63,068 nt of DNA from Chersky-840 sp036511675 (GTDB lineage Bacteria; Actinomycetota; Acidimicrobiia; Acidimicrobiales; UBA8190). The notes beneath the pieces were generated by a model. That model was given only the letters and a program-made list of their open reading frames with translations. It was not told the DNA's origin and did not search any database. Positions 7,498-16,759 of this stretch are shown in pieces. The position numbers were made by a program, and so were the translations under genes. The stretch covers positions 1 to 63,068 of the forward strand of contig DATCBU010000072.1 in the NCBI GenBank assembly GCA_036511675.1. Reading direction: 5' to 3'. Positions within the stretch are counted from its first letter, which is position 1. Every line of letters begins with the position of its first letter.

Positions 7498-8192
7498 CGT
7501 CCGCCACCCGCGCCGTGCTCCACCGCGTCGCCGCCCACATCCTGGCTCGGCGGCGTTTTGCCGTGAGCGGGCGATTCGGCCTGCGGAGCTCGCCCGGTGG
7601 CATCGCCACGCCCACCTTCGGCGATGACCTCGAGACGGTCCGAACGGCCGGGGGCACCCTCGTGCGCGAGGTCGGGGGGACCACGACCCGCCTGGCGCTG
7701 CACGGATCGACACTTCGCCAGCTGGCCGGTTTCGTCGACGTGGACCTGGACGAGCCCTTCAGCTGCGGGGACGACACCCCGGTCCTCGGGCCTGTGGACA
7801 CGCCCTTGGAGCTGGTGCCCACGGCGGTGTCCGAGATGGGAGACTGGTTCGCGCTCGCCTGGCGTGTCCTGGATGACGTGCTGGCCTCGGTCCCGGGTGG
7901 ATCCGAGGTCGCCACCATCCAACTCTGGCCCGAGCACTTCGACGCCGCCACGACAGTGACGCTTCCGACGGCGGAGCCCGTGAACCTGGGCTTCTCGCCC
8001 GGTGACGGCTTCGAGTCCGAGCCCTATGTCTACGTCGGTCCCTGGGGGTCGCCCCGCCCCGGTGACCCGAGCTTCTGGAACGCCCCCTTCGGGGCCGTGC
8101 GCCGTCGCTCCGACCTGCTCGACGCTCCGGACCCGAGCGAGTTCTGTCGCCAGTTCCTCACCCGTGGCCTACGCCAGGCGACGTCTCCCTAA
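7488..8192 (+). CDS. conserved hypothetical protein
   Basis: 234 residues from GTG 7488. No domain is recognised. The protein looks globular and soluble, with conserved-looking stretches LWPEHFDAATTV, VNLGFSPGD, YVYVGPWG and FWNAPFGA, typical of a family found widely in actinobacteria without known function. There is no clear ribosome site, and the start lies in a small tandem repeat, so a start further downstream (GTG near 7515) is possible. It converges with the DMT transporter gene. Confidence 0.65.
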   Translation: MTSPSATRAVLHRVAAHILARRRFAVSGRFGLRSSPGGIATPTFGDDLETVRTAGGTLVREVGGTTTRLALHGSTLRQLAGFVDVDLDEPFSCGDDTPVLGPVDTPLELVPTAVSEMGDWFALAWRVLDDVLASVPGGSEVATIQLWPEHFDAATTVTLPTAEPVNLGFSPGDGFESEPYVYVGPWGSPRPGDPSFWNAPFGAVRRRSDLLDAPDPSEFCRQFLTRGLRQATSP

Positions 8193-8222
8193 GGATCCCG
8201 TCCGCCCCAACCGCGCCGACGG

Positions 8223-9116
8223 TCAGGGCTCCTGGGCGCCGATGAGCGGGGACCGTGCCAGGAGGAACACTCCCACGGTCACCAGGGCGAGGCCGACGAG
8301 CTCGAAGACCGGTGCCATGCCGCGCGAGTCCACGTGTTCCCCGAAGAACCCGAGGCCGATGGCGACCGCCACCAGAGGTTGGGCCACGGTCAACGTAGGC
8401 AGTGACAGTCGCAGCGCCCCAGCGTGAAAGGCGCTCTGGGTAAGGAGCAACGCCCCCACCCCACCGAGCAGCAAGGCATAGGGCGCCCATGTCGTCAGGG
8501 TGTGTACGGCTCCTTTGTCCAAGATATGGCCGGTGCGTTCGGTGACGGCGGCCACGTACCCGAAGGCCGTGCCCGATCCCGCCGCCAGGAATACCGCGGC
8601 GCGCCGAGGACTGCCCCCGCGGGCCCCGAAGACCATCGCTCCGCACGATGCCGCCACGATCGCCGTCAGGAGGCCCCAGGCGGCGTTCGAGGCGTGGGGG
8701 TGGCCGATCCCCGGTCGCGCCACGCCGAGGAACAGCGCCAGGCCCGCGGCGATGATGACGGTGGAGGTGACGTCGGCAGCCGAGGCTCGGCGGTGCTCGA
8801 GCCAGGCGCCTACGGGGAGCGCGAACACCAGGCTCAAGACCAGAAGCGGCTCGACCAGGGCCAACGATCCCCGGCGCAGCGCCAGGAATTGGAAGAGATA
8901 GCCCACACCGTCGAGGACGTTGCCGACGAGCCACAGGGGCCGTCGCGCCAGGCTCACGAGCAGTCCGGCGCGCAAGGAGAGCTCCGGCGGCTCTCTCATC
9001 GTCGCTTGGTGCTGGAGCACCGCCGCCATGCCGTAGGACGCTGCGCTGGCCAGCGAGAACACCACGATGGAGACGAGCCCCGGGCGCAAGTGGTGGTGGA
9101 AGACCCCCAAGCTCAT
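8223..9116 (-). CDS. DMT/EamA-type transporter
   Basis: 297 residues with about nine to ten predicted membrane helices and the duplicated drug/metabolite-transporter layout: GVGYLFQFLALRRGSLALVEPLL in the first half and SLPTLTVAQPLVAVAIGL in the second. Substrate unknown. The ATG overlaps the stop of the upstream flippase-like gene by 4 bp, so the two are co-translated. It is a distant paralogue of the transporter at 50821: both share the GSLALVEP/GDLALVQP motif and the TxxxWAPYAL/LTWSPYAL motif. Confidence 0.8.
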   Translation of the reverse strand: MSLGVFHHHLRPGLVSIVVFSLASAASYGMAAVLQHQATMREPPELSLRAGLLVSLARRPLWLVGNVLDGVGYLFQFLALRRGSLALVEPLLVLSLVFALPVGAWLEHRRASAADVTSTVIIAAGLALFLGVARPGIGHPHASNAAWGLLTAIVAASCGAMVFGARGGSPRRAAVFLAAGSGTAFGYVAAVTERTGHILDKGAVHTLTTWAPYALLLGGVGALLLTQSAFHAGALRLSLPTLTVAQPLVAVAIGLGFFGEHVDSRGMAPVFELVGLALVTVGVFLLARSPLIGAQEP

Positions 9117-10249
9117 GGCGTCGCGTCTTCCGACGTCGGGTTGGACTCGGGCTCCTGACCCGGGCGCTTCGCATCCGCCGCCATGTCGACCAGCGCCTGG
9201 CGCTGGGCTCGGAGCCCGGCGCCGCGCGGGACACGCAGCGAGATGTAGGCCACACCCCCGATCGGGATGGGGAGCCAGAAATTCACCAGGCGCCAGCCGA
9301 GCACGGCCAGCGTGGCGATGTTCCGGGTGACGCCGAATGAGACGAGCAACGTGGCAGCAGAGGCCTCAATCACTCCGAGGCCGCCGGGGGTGATGGGGAT
9401 GGCGCCCAGCACGTTGGCGATGCCATAGGCGGCGAAGAGCTCGATCGGGTCGACGAAGTGCCCGAAGGCGGTGACGAACGACCACAGCGAGGCGGCGTCG
9501 AGGAGCCAGTTGAGACCTGCCCACAACAGGGCGCGCTTCAGGAGTGCACGCTCTTGCGCCAGGTGGACGACGGAGTCGCCGACTTGGCGGACGAGACGCT
9601 CCAAACGGTCCGCACCCACCCGCGGGATGCGCCGACCGACGGACCGCACCACGCGCACGGCCCATTCCCCGCCCCGGGTGAGGGTGTAGGCCAGCGTGGC
9701 GGCACCGAACAGGGCCAGCAACCCGACCAGGGCGGTGACGACGTAAATGGGGTGGAGGCCGGCGAGGGGAATGGAGATCAGAAGCGCGAGCCACAACATG
9801 ACGTTGAGCACAAGAGCAGAGCCGATGGCCTCGGTCGCCATGGCGAAACCGGCGTCGGCCCCCTCGACGCCATTCGAGGTGAGCAGTCGGTACCCGACGC
9901 CGGCGCCTCCGGCGGCCCCTCCGGGGATCACGTGGGCGACCGCCGTCGTGGCCAAGACGATGCGAACGAGTTTGAAGAGCCCGGGTCCGCCGCCGGGCAG
10001 CAACGTCCGGGTCAACATCGCATACGAGACGATGGCGCCGGCCTCGAGGCCGATCCCGGCCACGAGCCACCCGATGTTGAGCTTGCTCAGCAGATGGAGG
10101 TTCTTGCTCGCCCCCACGAGCTCGGGGATCACGAGGTATTCGATGACGAGCAGGATGAGGAAGATGAGCAAGCCGTGGCGCAGCCACTTGGGGATCATCG
10201 ACCGCCTCGAGCGGGGCGAGGCCGGAGCGGGCCCGTCAGCGGGGTGCAC
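9113..10249 (-). CDS. lysylphosphatidylglycerol synthase-type flippase-domain membrane protein
   Basis: About 378 residues with eight predicted transmembrane segments and the UPF0104 / LPG-synthase transmembrane signature, including VIPGGAAGGAGVGYRLL and ITPGGLGVIEASAATLL. No soluble synthetase domain follows, so it is a stand-alone flippase-like domain of unknown substrate. ATG 10198, with GAGGCGG just upstream, would remove 17 residues and may be the true start. It is the first gene of a two-gene unit with the DMT transporter. Confidence 0.8.
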   Translation of the reverse strand: MHPADGPAPASPRSRRSMIPKWLRHGLLIFLILLVIEYLVIPELVGASKNLHLLSKLNIGWLVAGIGLEAGAIVSYAMLTRTLLPGGGPGLFKLVRIVLATTAVAHVIPGGAAGGAGVGYRLLTSNGVEGADAGFAMATEAIGSALVLNVMLWLALLISIPLAGLHPIYVVTALVGLLALFGAATLAYTLTRGGEWAVRVVRSVGRRIPRVGADRLERLVRQVGDSVVHLAQERALLKRALLWAGLNWLLDAASLWSFVTAFGHFVDPIELFAAYGIANVLGAIPITPGGLGVIEASAATLLVSFGVTRNIATLAVLGWRLVNFWLPIPIGGVAYISLRVPRGAGLRAQRQALVDMAADAKRPGQEPESNPTSEDATP

Positions 10250-10464
10250 CCACCCATGCTTTCAGCCGGAGAGGTCCCCACGACGCCTCCGGCCCAGCGG
10301 GGGCCCGGCCCGACCGGGTCGGGCGTGCGTGGCCTCGGAGTTCGGCCGTCTGACGGCGGGGACTACATCGGACGATGCCGCCATCGTCGCCGCCTCGGGC
10401 CAACTCCCGGTTGGCGCTGAACCTGACGTCTCCTCGGTCTTCGAAGTCCGGTGCGGCCCGAGCC

Positions 10465-11187
10465 ATGGGGCATCATGGAGCGGTGTCCGAGCCCGCCGAG
10501 CGAGCCCCGGTCGACGCCTTGGTTCCGACGGACCGCACCACACTTCGCCGCAAGAAGGAGCGTGGCGCCTATGACCGGACCGTGGTCGACGCCATCCTCG
10601 ACGAGGGCTTGGTATGCCATGTCGGCTTCAGCGTCGAAGGCTCGACCTTCGTCATCCCCATGGCATATGCACGGATAGGCAGCACCCTCTACCTCCATGG
10701 CGCCACCGGCAACCGCATGCTGCGGTTCCTGGGCGAAGGGGCCGAGGTCTGCATCACCGTGACGCTGCTCGACGCTCTGGTGCTGGCCCGCTCCGCGTTC
10801 CACCATTCGATGAACTACCGCTCGGTCATGCTCTTCGGCACCTCTAGCCGGGTCGAGGGCGACGACGAGAAGCAGCAAGCGACGATGGCGCTGCTCGACC
10901 ACATCGCGACCGGCCGCAGCGCTGATGCGCGTCCACCGTCCCCCGAGGAGCTCCGTGCCGCGCTCATGATCCGGGTCCCGATCGTCGAAGGGTCGGCCAA
11001 GATCCGCACGGGTGGACCCATCGATGAGCCCGAAGACCTCGACGCGCTGATCTGGGCCGGCCATATCCCTCTCTCGGTCGGGACCGGCGTCGCCGTGGCC
11101 GACCGAGGCCTCCCGCCCGGGGTGGAGGAACCCTCCTACGTACGCGCCTATCCCGCCCGGGGCGCGCCGGCCGCACGCCGTGGATGA
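10465..11187 (+). CDS. pyridoxamine 5'-phosphate oxidase family flavoprotein (NimA-like)
   Basis: About 240 residues of the FMN-binding split barrel. TTLRRKKERGAYDR, then VCHVGFSVEGSTFVIPMAYAR, HGATGNRM and the SVMLFGTSSRVEG strand match the family found in NimA-like and uncharacterised actinobacterial proteins. It probably reduces a small molecule with FMN; substrate unknown. The start is ATG 10465 or GTG 10483 (GGAG lies close to the latter). Confidence 0.8.
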   Translation: MGHHGAVSEPAERAPVDALVPTDRTTLRRKKERGAYDRTVVDAILDEGLVCHVGFSVEGSTFVIPMAYARIGSTLYLHGATGNRMLRFLGEGAEVCITVTLLDALVLARSAFHHSMNYRSVMLFGTSSRVEGDDEKQQATMALLDHIATGRSADARPPSPEELRAALMIRVPIVEGSAKIRTGGPIDEPEDLDALIWAGHIPLSVGTGVAVADRGLPPGVEEPSYVRAYPARGAPAARRG

Positions 11188-11371
11188 CGACGCCGACGAC
11201 GACGCCACCAGACAATGGAGGCGACGACCGTGGCTCTGTTGGTCCTGGTCATGAGGATGATCTGCTAGTCTGGTGACACGAGGTCGGCATTCGTCGACCG
11301 ATCGTCGCCTTTGGCGGCGGGGCGGATTCGATTCCAGTTCGAGTTGGCCTACCTCACTCGTCTGGAGTCAC

Positions 11372-12892
11372 GTGACCGTCTCATTTGCTGATCTCGGGGT
11401 GCGCCCCGAACTGGTTGCCCGCCTGCACGCCCGCGGCTTGACCAGCCCGTTCCCCATCCAGGAGGCGACGCTCCCCGACGTTCTCGCCGGGCGCGACGTG
11501 TGTGGTCGCGCCCCGACCGGCTCGGGGAAGACGCTGGCGTTCGGGTTGGCCGTCGTGAGCAGGACCAACGGATCGAAGCCCGGGCATCCCGGTGCGCTGG
11601 TCCTCGTTCCCACCCGCGAGCTCGCCGCCCAGGTGCAGCGCGAACTCGCCCTGCTCTCAGGACCGGGTCGGGGCCGGGTGATCGCCGTGTACGGCGGCAC
11701 GGCGTACGGAGCCACCCGACAAGCCCTGGCGCGTGGTGTCGACACCGTCGTCGCCTGTCCGGGCCGCCTCGAAGATCTCATCGCCCAGCGTGCCATCGAC
11801 CTCAGCGCGGTCCGCACCGTCGTGGTGGACGAGGCGGACCGCATGGCGGACATGGGATTCCTCCCCTCGGTGCGGCGCCTCCTCGACCTCACCGCCCCCG
11901 ACCGGCAGGTGATGTTGTTCTCGGCCACGTTGGGGCCCGAGATCGAGTCGCTGGTCAGTCGGTACCAGACCAATCCCGCTCGTCACGACGTGTCCCCCGA
12001 TGAACCCGGGGACTCTGACATCGCACACCTGTTCTGGAGTGTTCCTCGGCAAGAGCGAGTTCCGGTCACCGTTGCGCTCGTGGGCGAGCACGGCCGAGCC
12101 CTGGTGTTCTGCCGCACCCGACGGGGCGCTGATCGCGTCACCGTGCAACTGAACACCGGGGGTGTCAAGGCTCTGGCCATCCACGGTGGCAAGACACAAG
12201 CCCAACGCGAACGGGCGCTATCGGCGTTCGCGGCCGGCCGAGCCGGGGCGTTGGTGGCGACCGATGTGGCGGCACGTGGCATTCACGTCGAGGATCTCCC
12301 GTGCGTCGTGCACTTCGACCCCCCGGCGGACCACACCGACTACCTCCACCGCTCGGGGCGCACGGGCCGCGCCGGAAAGACCGGCATCGTGGTCTCACTC
12401 GTGGCCGAGGAGCAACGGTCGGCCAACCGCGTGCTCCAGAAGTCCCTGGGCTTCGAGACCGTGGTCCACCCCCGAGAGGATTCGAGGGCGGTGCGCAGCG
12501 AGAGGGGTTCCAAGGTCGGTCCCAGCCGCCCCGTCGAGCGGGAGCGCCCGGCGCGAACTGCCGTGGCGCAACGCCCATCGCCTCCGAGGGGGAAGCCGCG
12601 AGCGAAAGGTGCTCCGGCGCGTCGGGCTCCCCGGGCCCAGGGACCCGGTCCCGCCGCCCCCAGAGACCTCCGTCGGCGGCCGAAAGGTGCACCGGTCGGC
12701 ACGGTCCGATTCTTCGATGCGAAGCGAGGTTACGGGTTCTTGTCCCGGCCCGACGGCGCCGGCGACGTCTTCGTCCACGTGAGCAGCATCCAAGGGCTCG
12801 GCCCGACGGCGCTGCGACCGGGACAACAGGTCCGATTCGAAGTGACGCCGGGCCGCAAGGGCGACGAGGCCTGCAACGTGATGGTCGTCTGA
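11372..12892 (+). CDS. DEAD-box RNA helicase fused to a C-terminal cold-shock domain
   Basis: 506 residues from GTG 11372, with GGAG five bases upstream. The helicase core has the Q motif (FPIQEATLPDV), Walker A APTGSGKT, DEAD in VVDEADRM, SAT in LFSATLG, and motif VI HRSGRTGRAG. A basic Arg/Pro-rich linker of about 70 residues follows. The last 65 residues are a cold-shock domain: VGTVRFFDAKRGYGFL (RNP1) and GDVFVHVSSI (RNP2). The protein should unwind structured RNA and hold it single-stranded. The 184-bp leader before it shows no gene and might hold a cold-responsive 5' UTR. Confidence 0.9.
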   Translation: MTVSFADLGVRPELVARLHARGLTSPFPIQEATLPDVLAGRDVCGRAPTGSGKTLAFGLAVVSRTNGSKPGHPGALVLVPTRELAAQVQRELALLSGPGRGRVIAVYGGTAYGATRQALARGVDTVVACPGRLEDLIAQRAIDLSAVRTVVVDEADRMADMGFLPSVRRLLDLTAPDRQVMLFSATLGPEIESLVSRYQTNPARHDVSPDEPGDSDIAHLFWSVPRQERVPVTVALVGEHGRALVFCRTRRGADRVTVQLNTGGVKALAIHGGKTQAQRERALSAFAAGRAGALVATDVAARGIHVEDLPCVVHFDPPADHTDYLHRSGRTGRAGKTGIVVSLVAEEQRSANRVLQKSLGFETVVHPREDSRAVRSERGSKVGPSRPVERERPARTAVAQRPSPPRGKPRAKGAPARRAPRAQGPGPAAPRDLRRRPKGAPVGTVRFFDAKRGYGFLSRPDGAGDVFVHVSSIQGLGPTALRPGQQVRFEVTPGRKGDEACNVMVV

Positions 12893-12924
12893 GCGCCCAG
12901 CAGAGCCGGCGCACCGAACGACGG

Positions 12925-13386
12925 TCAGGAAAGCGAGCTTCGCAGCTTCTCGAGGGCTCCCAGTCGACGGTCCAGTCGCGTCGGGTCGTCCTTGTCGCGA
13001 TCTCGGATCCGAACCTCGAGCTGATCGAGGCGGACCCTCTCGCGGCCAATCAATTCGGCTCTCTCGGCGTCGGGACGCTGATGGACCGCCCGCAAGAATG
13101 CGGCCAGGGCATCGTTGGAACGCTTGAGATTCAACGAGCGGGCCACAGACGCATAGGTGCGGCCCTCCTCACGAAGGCGCAACGCATCCTCGTCGCTGCT
13201 CCCGCGGCGGGGGCCACGGGAATCCTTGCGCTCGCGATCGTTGTCGCGGTCGCGGTCCTGGTCCCGTGATCGGGGTTCTCGGCCTCTAGGCAGAACGCAC
13301 CGACCTTGCCCTGCCGGGTGCGATCGAACCGAGACCGCGTGCAGTGTCGTACCGCTGGAACGTACCAGTGGCCATGGTTTCTCCAT
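12925..13386 (-). CDS. hypothetical protein with helix-turn-helix-like C-terminal half
   Basis: Up to 153 residues from ATG 13386. The C-terminal 85 residues look like real protein, with a helical stretch EEGRTYASVARSLNLKRS resembling a helix-turn-helix, then a run of charged helices. The N-terminal third is low-complexity (Arg/Asp repeats) and overlaps, in another frame, a cold-shock-domain start that has the better ribosome site. The present gene may therefore be the surviving 3' part of a longer cold-shock/HTH protein broken by a frameshift. I do not recognise a function. Confidence 0.5.
   Translation of the reverse strand: MEKPWPLVRSSGTTLHAVSVRSHPAGQGRCVLPRGREPRSRDQDRDRDNDRERKDSRGPRRGSSDEDALRLREEGRTYASVARSLNLKRSNDALAAFLRAVHQRPDAERAELIGRERVRLDQLEVRIRDRDKDDPTRLDRRLGALEKLRSSLS
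13286..13375 (-). pseudogene. degraded cold-shock domain N-terminus
   Basis: ATG 13375 follows GGAGAAACC at ideal distance and opens a 29-residue frame that reads MATGTFQRYDTARGLGSIAP, close to the canonical cold-shock start (MATGT..., then a Lys-Gly-Phe-Gly-Phe-Ile RNP1, here RGLGSI). It then runs into TAG 13288-13286 with nothing like RNP2. A longer frame (12925-13386) overlaps it out of phase. I read it as a frame-shifted remnant rather than a functional peptide. Confidence 0.5.
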
Positions 13387-13533
13387 TCACGAGCTCGACG
13401 CATCGCTCGGGAACGGCCGTGTGGCTGTTGGGACCGGGTCGACTCACCACCATGCTACCGGTCCGGGACGTTACGACGCACGCGGTGTGTTTCGAAGACG
13501 ACCTGGTACTGTTCGCACAAGGGAGCGGTGACG

Positions 13534-13634
13534 ATGGATGTGCCTTCGGTACCCCGACAGAGCCTGCCGCTCGTCGCTTGCTCCCCAGGCACTGCACCGT
13601 GGGCTTCGATCGCGCCGTGCCGAGGAGGCCGTTG

Positions 13635-13638
<4 letters not shown>
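13534..13638 (+). CDS. possible leader ORF coupled to the sigma factor gene
   Basis: A 34-residue frame from ATG 13534 with GGGAG eight bases upstream. Its TGA (13636-13638) overlaps the GTG start of the sigma factor gene by 2 bases of GTGA. The peptide is Pro/Cys-rich and matches nothing I know. Placement suggests that ribosomes finishing it reinitiate at the sigma gene, so it may be regulatory rather than encode a useful peptide. It could also be chance. Confidence 0.35.
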
Positions 13639-14573
<935 letters not shown>

Positions 14574-14591
14574 GTCGGTACAGTCCGCGAC

Positions 14592-14996
14592 GTGGACGCT
14601 CGAACGGCCCGACGTCGCCTCACGTCGGCAAGAGTCGGCCATTTGGCGACGGTGACACCTGTAGGCCGTGCGCACCTGGTGCCGTGTTGCTTCGCACTGG
14701 ACGAGCACACGGTCTATACGGCGATCGACGCCAAACCCAAGTCCACACTGGCGCTGCAGCGCCTGCAGAACATCCGGTCCAACGGGGCGGCCTCGCTCCT
14801 GGTGGATCACTACGAAGAGGATTGGACCACGTTGTGGTGGGTGCGCGTCGACGGCCCGGGACGGATCGTCGACGAGAACCTCGAGCGGCACCAGGCTCTG
14901 GGGTTGCTGGCGGCGAAGTACGAGCAGTACCGCCGCACGCCTCCACCGGGACCGGTCCTGGCCATCGACGTCGACCGCTGGCGCATGTGGCCCTGA
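14592..14996 (+). CDS. F420/FMN-dependent PPOX-class oxidoreductase (Rv0121 family)
   Basis: 134 residues forming a compact split barrel. ARRRLTSARVGHLATV is the family start, followed by HLVPCCFALDEHTVYTAID, KPKSTLALQRLQNI and the C-terminal WRMWP. This set matches the Rv0121-type family, which binds deazaflavin F420 or FMN. Start GTG 14592 follows a TACAGT box by seven bases, so the transcript may be leaderless. It lies 18 bp after the sigma factor gene. Substrate unknown. Confidence 0.82.
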   Translation: MDARTARRRLTSARVGHLATVTPVGRAHLVPCCFALDEHTVYTAIDAKPKSTLALQRLQNIRSNGAASLLVDHYEEDWTTLWWVRVDGPGRIVDENLERHQALGLLAAKYEQYRRTPPPGPVLAIDVDRWRMWP

Positions 14997-15169
14997 CGAT
15001 CGCCTGATCCCAGGTCCTGTGAACTTGGTGTGGTGCGGCTGTGGAAGCGACGCAACCGCGTCTGCAACTCCTATGTGGCACACAGGTTGCGCTACGGGTG
15101 CGCGAAGGGCGGGAGCGCAGGCTCACCGTTGCCCCCCGAGAGTCGGGTGGGCTCGGAAGGAGCCTCACA

Positions 15170-15799
15170 GTGCAACCACATGATCCGGCAGACGGTGATC
15201 CGGGACTCGGTGACCAGCAACTCGGTGACCAGCAACTCGGTGACGCGCGACAGGGAGGCCGGCGTCGCATGAGCAAGGCCATGATGAGCGGCTTCGCCCT
15301 CTTGGGGGTGGGTGCCGTGGGCGGCGGGATCGCGTCGACGGCCATGAGCGCCAGCGCGGCCCCCACCACGACCACCACGGGCACCACAGGCACGGCTGGG
15401 TCGAGCACGAGCTCGACAACCGCTCCCACCAGCGGTCGTCAGAGACCGGGGACACCACCGGGCCCCGCCCTCCCGTTGCAGGGGACGATCACCGCCGTCG
15501 GAGCCTCGAGCGCGACCATCAAGACGAGCAGCGATACCGAGACGTACGAGGTGACCAGTTCGAGCGATATCGAGAAGAACGGTAAGTCGACCCTGAGCGC
15601 GCTGGCGGTCGGAGACATGGTTGGCTTCAGCACGGTCACGACCGACGGCACTACCGCCATCGACACCCTGGTGGCCGGCGGCTGCGGACCCGGTAACGGG
15701 CCTGGTGCCAATGCGGGCACCGGGACCGGAGCTCCCCCCAACGGTGCGAACGGTTCTGGCAGCTCGAGCAGTTCCAGCACCACCCAACCCGCCGCCTGA
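15170..15799 (+). CDS. membrane-anchored exported protein with DUF5666-like domain
   Basis: 209 residues from GTG 15170, chosen for AAGGAG seven bases upstream. A short cytoplasmic segment encoded by a 15-bp tandem repeat (GDQQL units) is followed by a hydrophobic helix (FALLGVGAVGGGIAS) and an Ala-rich signal-like site, a Thr/Ser linker, a small beta domain (LQGTITAVGASSATIKT to VGDMVGFSTV) resembling DUF5666, and a Gly/Ser-rich tail. ATG 15269 would give a standard signal peptide without the repeat part. Role unknown; cell-envelope location inferred. Confidence 0.65.
   Translation: MQPHDPADGDPGLGDQQLGDQQLGDARQGGRRRMSKAMMSGFALLGVGAVGGGIASTAMSASAAPTTTTTGTTGTAGSSTSSTTAPTSGRQRPGTPPGPALPLQGTITAVGASSATIKTSSDTETYEVTSSSDIEKNGKSTLSALAVGDMVGFSTVTTDGTTAIDTLVAGGCGPGNGPGANAGTGTGAPPNGANGSGSSSSSSTTQPAA
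15206..15244 (+). repeat. 15-bp tandem repeat inside the 5' end of the DUF5666-like gene
   Basis: CTCGGTGACCAGCAA is present twice in full (15206-15220, 15221-15235) with a 9-bp partial third copy. Being 15 bp, copy changes keep the frame and add or remove five residues (GDQQL) before the membrane helix. Confidence 0.8.
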
Positions 15800-15905
15800 G
15801 GCGACGGGGGCACCTGGGCTCCCTGTGATGTGGCCTCGCCCCGGTCATGTCCAGCGAGCCCAGGTGCGGCCGGTGGGGTCGTGCCGGGTCGAAACGGGCC
15901 AGGCG

Positions 15906-16454
15906 TCAGACGACCCGCCCGCAGAAGTTGAGGAACCGAGTCTGAGCGTCGGCCTGGGGAGAAGGCGTGATCTTCGGCGCCAATCCACCGGGTCGGCGAA
16001 TGGCATCATCGATCGAGGTGAGGAACCCCTCGGCGCTCGACCCCGCCCCCGGGTCCAGTCGCTCGTCCTGACCCGTGGCGTGAGCCAGGTCCCAGGTGTG
16101 GACGAGCAGGTCGGTGCAGACCAGGCGACCGACGAGTGACTCGAAGGGCTGTTCGCCGAACATGCCTCCGACGATGGTCGATGCCCGGGTGTCGTTGCCC
16201 AGCGCCTCGGCGATGGCCCGGCTCGCCTGGTGCCACTGGGCCAGCAGGTCACCGCTCTCATCCACGTCGCCGGACACCGTGTCGTCGATTCGTGTCATGA
16301 CCCTGCAATGGGTATCGATGACATGGGCGACCAGGCCGCGCACGGTCCAGTCCGGGCACGGCGTCGGGTCCGACCACTGCTCCGGGGCGATGGAGGCGGC
16401 TCGTGCCGTGAAGCCGGCGGCGACGGTCCCGTAGCGGGTCGCGGTTTCGGACAT
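15906..16454 (-). CDS. TIGR03086-type mycothiol-dependent/DinB-like metal-binding protein
   Basis: About 182 residues from ATG 16454. DPTPCPDWTVRGLVAHVIDTH carries the conserved histidine of the maleylpyruvate-isomerase/DinB fold, and LLVHTWDLAHATGQ carries the second pair. This family of four-helix metal proteins includes mycothiol-dependent enzymes. A longer reading from 16523 has no family similarity in the added part. Substrate not predictable. It faces away from the kdp operon, whose control region lies next to it. Confidence 0.8.
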   Translation of the reverse strand: MSETATRYGTVAAGFTARAASIAPEQWSDPTPCPDWTVRGLVAHVIDTHCRVMTRIDDTVSGDVDESGDLLAQWHQASRAIAEALGNDTRASTIVGGMFGEQPFESLVGRLVCTDLLVHTWDLAHATGQDERLDPGAGSSAEGFLTSIDDAIRRPGGLAPKITPSPQADAQTRFLNFCGRVV

Positions 16455-16517
16455 CCCCGCATGGTAGCGACGGCGGATTGTGGTGCGCTGGGCTCCTGAC
16501 GCGCCCCCGGAAGGTCC

Positions 16518-16562
16518 GTTCACGTCTTATTCACACCCGTCTCGACCTGTTCACATCCTATT
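16518..16562 (+). promoter_or_regulatory. direct repeat upstream of the kdp operon, candidate operator
   Basis: GTTCACGTCTTATT (16518-16531) and GTTCACATCCTATT (16549-16562) differ at two bases and are 31 bp apart start to start, about three helical turns. Response regulators of the OmpR/KdpE type bind direct repeats, though usually more closely spaced. The pair sits directly before the first small ORF of the kdp operon. Confidence 0.45.
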
Positions 16563-16589
16563 TATGTGGCTCGCCTCATACTCGTCTCC

Positions 16590-16673
16590 ATGGGTGACTT
16601 CATGGCTGTGCTCGGCATCATCGCCTTCGTCGCGGTGATGCTCGGGCTGATCTGGGGACTGGAGCACGTATGA
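16590..16673 (+). CDS. small single-helix membrane protein in front of kdpF
   Basis: 27 residues, MGDFMAVLG then IIAFVAVMLGLIWGL and a short EHV tail: one transmembrane helix and little else. Its TGA overlaps the kdpF start (GTATGA, 4 bp), so the two are translated together. It is not KdpF itself, which follows and has the usual KPEWF end. A duplicate KdpF-like stabilising subunit or an unrelated small regulator are both possible. An in-frame GTG at 16566 would lengthen it by eight residues. Confidence 0.55.
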   Translation: MGDFMAVLGIIAFVAVMLGLIWGLEHV

Positions 16674-16759
16674 CCGTCGTCCAGGGCATCCTTCTCGCTG
16701 TTTCCATTCTGGTGTTCATCTACCTGGGCGTGGCGCTGTTCAAGCCTGAGTGGTTCTAG
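16670..16759 (+). CDS. kdpF: potassium-transporting ATPase subunit KdpF
   Basis: 29 residues with one transmembrane helix and the typical ending LFKPEWF (KdpF proteins end in a Lys/Arg-Pro-Glu-Arg/Trp-Phe type motif). It stabilises the KdpABC complex in the membrane. The stop TAG is followed immediately by the GTG of kdpA. Too short to be found by most gene callers. Confidence 0.85.
   Translation: MTVVQGILLAVSILVFIYLGVALFKPEWF

Noticed and set aside
11320..11345. tRNA-like TTCGATTCC stretch before the helicase gene
   Set aside because: No acceptor or anticodon stem can be drawn around it.
13280..13380. Programmed ribosomal frameshift joining the cold-shock start to the long frame
   Set aside because: No slippery site or downstream structure is evident; a simple mutation explains it better.
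15030..15272. 80-residue ORF overlapping the start region of the DUF5666-like gene
   Set aside because: Composition is unlike a protein and a better-supported start at 15170 lies in another frame.
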